Source of the DNA: an uncultured Mucilaginibacter sp.
Lineage (GTDB): Bacteria; Bacteroidota; Bacteroidia; Sphingobacteriales; Sphingobacteriaceae
DNA: 64,000 nt
Direction: 5' to 3'
Assembly (NCBI GenBank): GCA_903864275.1
Contig: CAIPFE010000005.1
Location: 16,624 to 80,623 of the forward strand
This document shows, piece after piece, positions 58,248 to 64,000 of this stretch; position 1 is the stretch's first letter, and every line of letters starts with the position of its first letter. The notes under the pieces are model-generated. The model was not told the DNA's origin. It did no database searches and saw only the letters and a program-made list of their open reading frames with translations. The translations under genes were made by a program, and so were the position numbers.

Positions 58248-59594
58248 ATGATAAAAAAGCTGACTGTATTCCTGCTTATTTGCAACTGTTCTTTAATTTA
58301 TGCCCAAACTATTAAAACCGATGTACTGGTTATCGGCGGCAGCGCCAGCGGTGTCGCGGCGGCACTGCAGAGTGCACGAAGCAAGGTAAAAACAATATTG
58401 GCGGTAAAAGATACAGCATTCGGGGGCTTTACAGGAAGTGGGATGGTTACCATTGAGGCTAACCGGAACATCTCATCCGGCATTTGGGGCGAATTTCGCA
58501 AACAGGTACGCGATCTATATAGAAACACACCGGGGTATGATACAGCTTATAATGCGGCTTTGAGGTTCGAATCAAATAAAACCACTTCGATCCTGAAAAA
58601 CCTGGCCGACACTACAAAAAATCTCACGGTACATATAAACGCAGTATTTACCGCTATAAAAAAAGACGGTGACAAGTGGGAAGTAAGCTTCGCGGAAGGT
58701 GGTGGACAAACAATTAAAATTGTTGCAAGAGTAGTGGTTGATGATACCGAAAATGGTGATGCGGTGCAAAAAGCCGGCGCACAATTTACCACCGGGCTTG
58801 ATAATATGAAAGATAACAGTCAATTTAAAACCTACCGTACATCCATCGCAAGCGGCGAAGCTTTGCCCGGGCAGCAATATAACGATGCAAACGGGCCAAA
58901 AGGCAACTACCCGCCATATCCATCTTATTCTATTCCTATGAATTCAGTATTAGTAAATGGCGCTGATAATTTATTGGTCACTGAAAAAGCATTAGCGGGT
59001 AACAAGGATATTCAATACCTGGCCCTCCAGTTAACTTTAGGCCAGGGTGTTGGCGCCATGGCCGCCTATTGCGCTTTCTTTAAAACCACTACAAAAAATT
59101 TAAAAGTTAGGATCATCCAGGGGGAGCTATTGGATTTTAAGGCCGATCTGCTACCATTCACGGATATTCCACAAAAAGACCGTGACTGGCGGGCCATACA
59201 ACAGGTTTGCGAAACAGGCCTGCTCAGGGGCGTTCAACAGGGGACGGGCAATAATACGCAATTCATGTTTAAGCCTGATTCGTTGGTCAGCACCGCAGAA
59301 GTACAACCTGTTTTAACAGAAATTTATACCCGCGCCTTTTTATGGTTCGGGAAAGAAAAGCCGGGCGAAAAGTTTACCCTCGGCAACCTTTTATCCTTTA
59401 TCAGTGATTATACATTGACTGATCCGATTGTATTAAAGGCCCGGATACAAAAAGAATGGAAAGCCCTATATAAATTCGAACCTTATTTCGACCTTAACCG
59501 GGCAGTAACCCGGCGGGAATTTGCCGTTTTGGCCAATAAGTTTTTAAATCCATTTGCAAGGACGGTGGATTTGAACGGGGCGATGGTTAATTGA
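58248..59594 (+). CDS. FAD-dependent oxidoreductase, exported
   Basis: 448 residues from ATG 58248. A signal peptide (LTVFLLICNCSLIYAQ) precedes the dinucleotide-binding strand VLVIGGSASGVAAALQSAR, a GxGxxG variant. A FAD-dependent family of Bacteroidota exported proteins (pfam FAD_oxidored) with TVEANRNISSGIWGEF-like second motif (here MVTIEANRNISSGIWGEF) fits. A C-terminal helical part with NLLSFISDYTLTDPIVLKAR follows. Substrate unknown. Confidence 0.82.
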   Translation: MIKKLTVFLLICNCSLIYAQTIKTDVLVIGGSASGVAAALQSARSKVKTILAVKDTAFGGFTGSGMVTIEANRNISSGIWGEFRKQVRDLYRNTPGYDTAYNAALRFESNKTTSILKNLADTTKNLTVHINAVFTAIKKDGDKWEVSFAEGGGQTIKIVARVVVDDTENGDAVQKAGAQFTTGLDNMKDNSQFKTYRTSIASGEALPGQQYNDANGPKGNYPPYPSYSIPMNSVLVNGADNLLVTEKALAGNKDIQYLALQLTLGQGVGAMAAYCAFFKTTTKNLKVRIIQGELLDFKADLLPFTDIPQKDRDWRAIQQVCETGLLRGVQQGTGNNTQFMFKPDSLVSTAEVQPVLTEIYTRAFLWFGKEKPGEKFTLGNLLSFISDYTLTDPIVLKARIQKEWKALYKFEPYFDLNRAVTRREFAVLANKFLNPFARTVDLNGAMVN

Positions 59595-59609
59595 GGCTGT
59601 CAACAGCAC

Positions 59610-59831
59610 TTAATTATTTATAAAAACTCTCAGCTCACTATCTACATATGCATGCGCCTGAATCAGCATCCCTTCTTCAATAAAATGGAATTTAAATTCT
59701 GAATAACTGTTTGGGTAGCCAATGATACGTAACAATTCATTGGTGATATTTTGGGTTTGTTCAAGGTTTAATGTCGACGAGGTTGATACATAAATAGTTG
59801 TTTCCCTTGCCAGTTTGTCTTCGGTTGCCAT
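59610..59831 (-). CDS. Small hypothetical protein (73 residues)
   Basis: Starts at ATG 59831; a longer reading from 59975 is probably untranslated. MATEDKLARETTIYVSTSST with SEFKFHFIEEGMLIQAHAYV and DSELRVFINN suggests a small soluble alpha/beta protein. No family recognised. The gene is convergent with the FAD oxidoreductase. Confidence 0.55.
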   Translation of the reverse strand: MATEDKLARETTIYVSTSSTLNLEQTQNITNELLRIIGYPNSYSEFKFHFIEEGMLIQAHAYVDSELRVFINN

Positions 59832-60080
59832 TATAATTGGTTTAAAATTACTGCATACGTAGTTTATACCATTTAGGATTCGGATGGTACAAAAGCGCCC
59901 TGCTTTGAGAGTAAAGGTAGGTTGCGTGAAAAAGCTGGCATAGAGGGGAAATACCTGAATTTGCGATATTTTCACGGTATATTTTTACGTATAAGTACGG
60001 GTTTTGGCCGGGTATAAGTACGCTGCTCAAGTTTTCAGGGAGCCAAAGTCTGACAAACCTTCGAGATTGCAGTCAGGGTA

Positions 60081-60602
60081 TTAGAACTGTTGTTTAACAA
60101 AAGCATAAATATGCTCATCCAAAATCATTCCTTTTTTAATGATCGAACTTTTCAGGATGCCCTCCATGGTAAACCCGGCTTTTTCAAGTACCCGCATGGA
60201 TCTTGGGTTGTTACTTAATATCCCAGCTTGCAGGCGTACAACATCCAGGTGGTCAAAGGCATACCTGGTAACCAGTTTTACAGCCTCAGGCATAATACCG
60301 CGGCCCCAGTATTCTTCACCGAGCCAATAGCCGATCAGGGGCGCTTTGCGGTAAATATCGTTTCGCAATTCCAGGCCGATCGCTCCGCAAAGTTTCCCAT
60401 CAACCGCTATCGAAAAGGTAAGCATGGGGTCCTGGTGCTGCATCAATTTTATCCAGTTGATGGCATCATCCATTGTGTATGGGGAGGGAAAACGGTCTAA
60501 CAAAAAATCAGTGATATTGGTATTATCGGCATGCTTTTGCAATGATTCTGCATCATCCAAATTCCATCCGCGAAGCGTAAAACCTGGCCCTTGTATTTCC
60601 AT
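60081..60602 (-). CDS. GNAT acetyltransferase (RimJ/RimL-like)
   Basis: 173 residues from ATG 60602 (an in-frame ATG 30 bases upstream adds a hydrophobic stretch that is probably not translated). GNAT fold: GFTLRGWNLDDAESLQKHAD at the start, IGYWLGEEYWGRGIMPEAVK (acetyl-CoA loop) and LSNNPRSMRVLEKAGFTMEG. RimJ/RimL-type enzymes N-acetylate ribosomal or other proteins; the specific target is unknown. Confidence 0.9.
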   Translation of the reverse strand: MEIQGPGFTLRGWNLDDAESLQKHADNTNITDFLLDRFPSPYTMDDAINWIKLMQHQDPMLTFSIAVDGKLCGAIGLELRNDIYRKAPLIGYWLGEEYWGRGIMPEAVKLVTRYAFDHLDVVRLQAGILSNNPRSMRVLEKAGFTMEGILKSSIIKKGMILDEHIYAFVKQQF

Positions 60603-60668
60603 CTGTAACAAAATAATCGCTAAAATTAGCAATGATTACTTAAGTTGGTAAATTGCAGTTTGAAAATT

Positions 60669-60803
60669 GGCTGATTAGGTTTGATTAGGTTGATTAGGTG
60701 AGTGGTTATTGAAGAAGTTGTGAAAGCTTTGACTGTTAACCATCAGAACGCACGTGACGCTTTTAACTCAATCAACCAAATTCAACTTAATCAACTATTC
60801 ACC
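60669..60803. repeat. Inverted word array, GATTAGGTTGATTAGG type, upstream of the S9 gene
   Basis: Left arm 60669-60707 holds TGATTAGGTTTGATTAGGTT and GTGAGTGGTT; right arm 60765-60803 (AACTCAATCAACCAAATTCA and following) is its inverted version, with a loop of about 57 bases. The words overlap with those of the arrays at 35261, 52387 and 63206. A start at 60702 would translate this repeat. Confidence 0.75.
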
Positions 60804-60812
60804 AACGATATT

Positions 60813-63185
60813 ATGAAGAGAATTTTTACCCTTTTACTCATCCCGCTTTGTAATGCGGCCTTCGCCCAGAAGCTGGAAACGTTAACGGTTGAAAAAATAA
60901 TGCGCGACCCAAAATGGATAGGCACATCGCCCTCAAATATCCATTGGAGCGATGACAGCCGAAAAATATATTTTAACTGGAACCCCCAAAATGCCGACCG
61001 CGATGAATTGTTTTCTATCACCACAACTGACATTAAACCCGTTAAAGTAAGTATTGATGAACAAAAATTACTATCATCCCAAAACGGCGAATGGAACAAA
61101 AGACATAGCTTGAGGGTATATGAAAAAAACGGTGATATTTTTCTTTTCGAAGTAAAAACGGGTGAGCAAAAACAGCTGACGAACACCACGGATCGCGAAA
61201 GCAACCCAACGTTCGGCGCAGATGAAACCAAAATATTATTTATGCGCAACGATAATTTATACTCGCTGAAACTTAATGGCGGCGAGCTGGTGCAGCTGAC
61301 CAATTTTGTACATTCAACGGCAAAAGCAGGGCAGGGGGCTGGCGCAGGCAAAGACAAGGCGGCAGGCAATGACCAGGAACGCTGGCTGAAAAGCCAGCAG
61401 CTCGAGCTTTTTGACATTATAAAAGTAAAGGATAAAGACCGGAAGCTGGATTCCATTGAACGTAAGGAATTGGAGCCGAAAAAGTTAAAAGAGATAGCCG
61501 TTGATGACAGGGTCGTTAACGGCGTTGCGCTTAGTCCCGATGGGCGCTTTATTACTTACCGATTGGCAAAGTCGGCCGAAGGCGAAAAAAGAACAATAGT
61601 CCCCGACTATGTGACCGCATCCGGTTTTACCGAGGATATCCCTAACCGGGAAAAAGTTGGTGGACCACAAAGAAGTTTCGAATCCTTTATTTTTGATGCA
61701 CAGCGGGATTCGGTATATAAAATAATAACATCAAATATCCCCGGCATAAAAGACCTGCCCGATTATGTAAAAGATTATCCAAAAGAACTGGAGCGACGAA
61801 CCAAAAACAACGAGGACAGAAAGGTAGCGATCCGAAGCCTGTATTGGAGCGAAGACGGCAAAAATGCTGTAGTTGTTGTAACCGCCCAGGACAATAAAGA
61901 TCGCTGGCTGATGAAACTTGACCCGGTAACCGGCAATTTAACTTTGCTGGACCGTGAGCGTAATGACGCCTGGGTAGGCGGTCCGGGTACAAACAACCTG
62001 GGTTGGGTAAACAATACCCATTTTTATTTTGAAAGCGAGGCAAGCGGCTATGCGCATATTTATTTGATCGATGTGAGCGATGGTTCAAAAAAACAGCTTA
62101 CCAGCGGCAAATGGGAAGTACAAACCCTGCAATTATCAAACGATAAAAAGACGTTTTACTTCACCGCGAACATCGATCATCCCGGCATCACCAACTTTTA
62201 CCGCATCCCGGTTACCGGCGGCGAGCCGGTTAAACTCACTTCGATGAAAGGCATGAATGAGATATCGCTTTCGCCGGATGAAAAATGGCTGGCTATCCGC
62301 TATTCGTACACCAATAAACCCTGGGAATTGTATATCCAGCCTAACAAACCGGGCGCAGCGGCTGTGCAGGTTACAAATTCAACTACCGAAGAATTTAAAT
62401 CGTACCCATGGCGCGACCCACAGACCATCACTTTTAAAAACCGTTATGGCAGTGATGTTTATGCGCACCTGTACCTGCCCGAACATCCCGATCCTGCCAA
62501 ACCTGCGGTAGTGTTTGTACACGGCGCAGGCTACCTTCAAAATGTGCAGTATGGCTGGAGTTATTACTTCCGCGAATATATGTTCAACAACATGCTTGTT
62601 GATAACGGCTATACCGTTTTGAATATCGATTATTCAGGCAGCGCGGGCTATGGGCGCGACTGGCGCACCGCGATTTACAGGCACATGGGCGGCAAAGACC
62701 TGAGCGACCAGGTGGACGGCGTAAAAATGCTGGTGGACAAATATGGCGTTAATCCTAAACATGTAGGCTTGTATGGCGGCTCGTATGGCGGCTTTATTAC
62801 GCTGATGGCCATGTTTACCGAATCTGATGTTTTTGCAGCAGGCGGCGCCGTCCGTTCGGTAACCGACTGGGCGCATTATAACCACGGCTATACCGATGCA
62901 ATTTTGAACGAACCTTATAATGATGAAAAAGCCTATCGCCAAAGCTCACCGATATATTTTGCCGATGGTTTAAAAGGAAACCTACTGATGCTGCACGGCA
63001 TGATCGACCAGAATGTAAATTACCAGGATATTATCCGGCTGACACAACGCTTAATTGAGCTGCATAAAGACAACTGGGAACTGGCCTCATACCCGGTGGA
63101 AGACCACGGCTTTGAACAGCCCAGCAGCTGGACGGATGAGTATAAACGGATATTTAAGTTGTTTGAGACGACGTTGCGGCGATAG
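60813..63185 (+). CDS. S9 family prolyl-oligopeptidase-type peptidase
   Basis: 790 residues from ATG 60813, where the signal peptide begins (FTLLLIPLCNAAFAQ); the earlier ATG at 60702 lies in the repeat. An N-terminal beta-propeller-like region (about 25-530) has a repeated WS/SPDGR pattern, and a C-terminal alpha/beta hydrolase domain shows GLYGGSYGGFI (catalytic Ser), the later Asp in LHGMIDQNV and the His in PVEDHGFEQP. The catalytic triad is complete. It is likely a periplasmic dipeptidyl-peptidase-like enzyme. Ends before a CCCGATAGCTATCGGG palindrome. Confidence 0.92.
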   Translation: MKRIFTLLLIPLCNAAFAQKLETLTVEKIMRDPKWIGTSPSNIHWSDDSRKIYFNWNPQNADRDELFSITTTDIKPVKVSIDEQKLLSSQNGEWNKRHSLRVYEKNGDIFLFEVKTGEQKQLTNTTDRESNPTFGADETKILFMRNDNLYSLKLNGGELVQLTNFVHSTAKAGQGAGAGKDKAAGNDQERWLKSQQLELFDIIKVKDKDRKLDSIERKELEPKKLKEIAVDDRVVNGVALSPDGRFITYRLAKSAEGEKRTIVPDYVTASGFTEDIPNREKVGGPQRSFESFIFDAQRDSVYKIITSNIPGIKDLPDYVKDYPKELERRTKNNEDRKVAIRSLYWSEDGKNAVVVVTAQDNKDRWLMKLDPVTGNLTLLDRERNDAWVGGPGTNNLGWVNNTHFYFESEASGYAHIYLIDVSDGSKKQLTSGKWEVQTLQLSNDKKTFYFTANIDHPGITNFYRIPVTGGEPVKLTSMKGMNEISLSPDEKWLAIRYSYTNKPWELYIQPNKPGAAAVQVTNSTTEEFKSYPWRDPQTITFKNRYGSDVYAHLYLPEHPDPAKPAVVFVHGAGYLQNVQYGWSYYFREYMFNNMLVDNGYTVLNIDYSGSAGYGRDWRTAIYRHMGGKDLSDQVDGVKMLVDKYGVNPKHVGLYGGSYGGFITLMAMFTESDVFAAGGAVRSVTDWAHYNHGYTDAILNEPYNDEKAYRQSSPIYFADGLKGNLLMLHGMIDQNVNYQDIIRLTQRLIELHKDNWELASYPVEDHGFEQPSSWTDEYKRIFKLFETTLRR

Positions 63186-63189
63186 TTGA

Positions 63190-63205
63190 CCCGATAGCTA
63201 TCGGG
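63190..63205. repeat. Perfect palindrome CCCGATAGCTATCGGG, copy 2
   Basis: Just after the S9 stop; identical to copies at 44137 and 63427. It is followed directly by GTTGATTGG-type words. Confidence 0.9.
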
Positions 63206-63230
63206 TGAGTTGATTGGTTGATTGAGTTGG
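63206..63230 (+). repeat. Short word array, GTTGATTGGTTGATTGAGTT
   Basis: A short version of the GTTGATT word array seen elsewhere, adjacent to palindrome copy 2. Confidence 0.6.
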
Positions 63231-63258
63231 AATACGGAGACAGAAAAAGTAAGCTGCC

Positions 63259-63279
63259 AGCGTTCACTTAGCGTTCACT
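63259..63279 (+). repeat. Direct repeat of AGCGTTCACTT
   Basis: AGCGTTCACTT occurs twice in tandem (63259-63279), and the inverted half GTGAACGC recurs near 63307 with ATGAACGC near 63364. Possible binding sites; the partner is unknown. Confidence 0.45.
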
Positions 63280-63426
63280 TCACCACAGCACAGGTAATTT
63301 TTATTGCGTGAACGCCTGAAAATCAATAAGTTGATTTTTTGATATTTTAAAATTTGTGCAAAATGAACGCTTTATAAAAACTGCTAAATTGGAGTAAAAG
63401 GAATACCATCAACACACTAACCTCTT

Positions 63427-63442
63427 CCCGATAGCTATCGGG
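63427..63442. repeat. Perfect palindrome CCCGATAGCTATCGGG, copy 3
   Basis: Lies between the convergent S9 and DoxX-like genes, with GATCTCTAACC-type words beside it. Identical to copies 1 and 2. Confidence 0.9.
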
Positions 63443-63452
63443 ACACTGATCT

Positions 63453-63842
63453 CTAACCGCTAACGCCAGCTTTTAACTTTAACCGTTTATGGTAGAAAAT
63501 ATACGAGCACACCAACAGGGCAATTAATACCGGTATAAATACCCAGTCTTTAACCGCAAAGCCCGAAGCATAAAAAGAAACGCTTGCGCCGATAAGATCA
63601 AACATAAAACCCGCATAAGCCCATTCTGTGAGCCGCGGAAAACCTGGCGTAAGGATAGCTATTACGCCCAATACTTTGGCTATCGCCAAAAGGTGCAGTA
63701 CATAAGGCCTGTACCCTATTGCTGATAGCATTTTTGCACCGTCGGGGTTGTTCATAAAGCTTGAGGCTGCCGAAAAAAGCATCATAGCCACTATCAGCCC
63801 GGTTGAGATCCAGTAAATAACGTTGATCGTTGTCTTGTTCAT
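63453..63842 (-). CDS. DoxX-like small membrane protein
   Basis: 129 residues with four hydrophobic helices (near 8-25, 46-64, 70-90 and 97-118) and short loops, the DoxX_2 layout. Text such as LLAIAKVLGVIAILTPGFPR and EWAYAGFMFDLIGASVSFYA is typical. The family is a small inner-membrane protein with possible redox or sulfur roles; function unproven. Single gene. Confidence 0.82.
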   Translation of the reverse strand: MNKTTINVIYWISTGLIVAMMLFSAASSFMNNPDGAKMLSAIGYRPYVLHLLAIAKVLGVIAILTPGFPRLTEWAYAGFMFDLIGASVSFYASGFAVKDWVFIPVLIALLVCSYIFYHKRLKLKAGVSG

Positions 63843-63862
63843 GTTAATTGTACTTAGGTTAT

Positions 63863-64000
63863 TTAGGGTCTGCTGAAAAACTCAAAAAGCCCATTTTCGC
63901 CCCTGGCCGGCACCCAGAGGAGTTCATTGAGCCGTAGTTTCAATGCCGAGGCCTTATTGTACAGTGCTGAAAAACCCCGGTTTATTGTTTTTATTAATAG
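63863..64000 (-). CDS. Possible transposase C-terminus (partial, runs off the window)
   Basis: An open frame enters from the right edge and ends with TAA at 63865-63863 (45 codons): the end reads LRLNELLWVPARGENGLFEF then FSRP. The stop lies inside GGGTCTGCTGAAAAACTC, which looks like an insertion-sequence terminal repeat, and many transposases end in or near such a repeat. The 11-mer TGCTGAAAAAC occurs twice (63871 and 63965). The family cannot be assigned from 45 residues. Confidence 0.4.
   Translation of the reverse strand, partial: LLIKTINRGFSALYNKASALKLRLNELLWVPARGENGLFEFFSRP

Noticed and set aside
60702..60812. Longer start for the S9 peptidase
   Set aside because: It would translate the inverted GATTAGG array; the signal peptide begins at 60813.

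Overview
The window looks like chromosome of a Bacteroidota organism, most likely family Sphingobacteriaceae (Mucilaginibacter/Pedobacter type). The evidence is several families largely confined to the phylum (tandem GLPGLI proteins, DUF4286, DUF4199, an Mrp without the CxxC pair, a MutL without nuclease residues), promoters of the Bacteroidota form TAnnTTTG with an occasional TTG about 19 bases upstream, no Shine-Dalgarno-like leaders, and intergenic palindromes typical of these genomes. This is inference from sequence alone. About 60 protein genes fill the window; I found no rRNA, tRNA, CRISPR array or complete insertion sequence.

Layout. 1-2464: a truncated-architecture beta-lactamase-fold lipoprotein (cut by the window edge) and a YtcJ-like amidohydrolase lipoprotein. 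2582-7255: mutL, two rhomboid proteases and a membrane-anchored endonuclease/exonuclease/phosphatase protein in one run. 7256-7848: a four-helix-bundle (S23/IVP) gene between inverted arrays of the 8-mer TTCATTGG. 7848-12304: tilS with a small membrane gene, divergent from a large LptA/OstA-like envelope gene. 12351-19040: a LytS/LytTR two-component pair, then two near-duplicate GLPGLI proteins and an outer-membrane beta-barrel receptor-like protein. 19047-23613: rdgB, an unknown gene, a SurA-like isomerase, a MoxR ATPase and two small membrane proteins. 23830-31236: mfd, a cyclase-family enzyme with a 20-codon relic of a second copy upstream, hpt, an M16 peptidase and def. 31335-36355: an envelope protein, a NifU-type scaffold domain, mrp, a membrane protein, a low-complexity secreted protein and pdhB. 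36529-44667: a DUF4419 protein, serS, two degenerate receiver proteins, a SIMPL protein, small unknowns, an M28 peptidase and a TM2 protein. 44853-54674: a monooxygenase-fold protein, gcvP, a histidine-rich micro-lipoprotein, small envelope genes, an OmpA lipoprotein, rfbC, a DUF4286 protein and gltX. 55070-64000: an M28 (GCPII-like) peptidase, a YfiT-like DinB protein, an FAD protein, a GNAT enzyme, an S9 peptidase, a DoxX-like protein and, at the edge, a possible transposase end.

Housekeeping (tRNA charging and modification, mismatch and transcription-coupled repair, purine sanitation and salvage, glycine cleavage, pyruvate dehydrogenase) is interleaved with envelope biogenesis and secreted or periplasmic peptidases.

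The least expected signal is between the genes. At least ten intergenic gaps carry short word arrays (units of about 7-19 bases), usually as two arms in inverted orientation that could fold as long hairpins. The words differ from locus to locus while the architecture stays the same, and one pair of arms encloses the four-helix-bundle gene, recalling 23S rRNA intervening sequences. Several further intergenic elements are nested palindromes. A second pattern is that several promoters lie only 4-8 bases before the start codon, which implies leaderless mRNAs.
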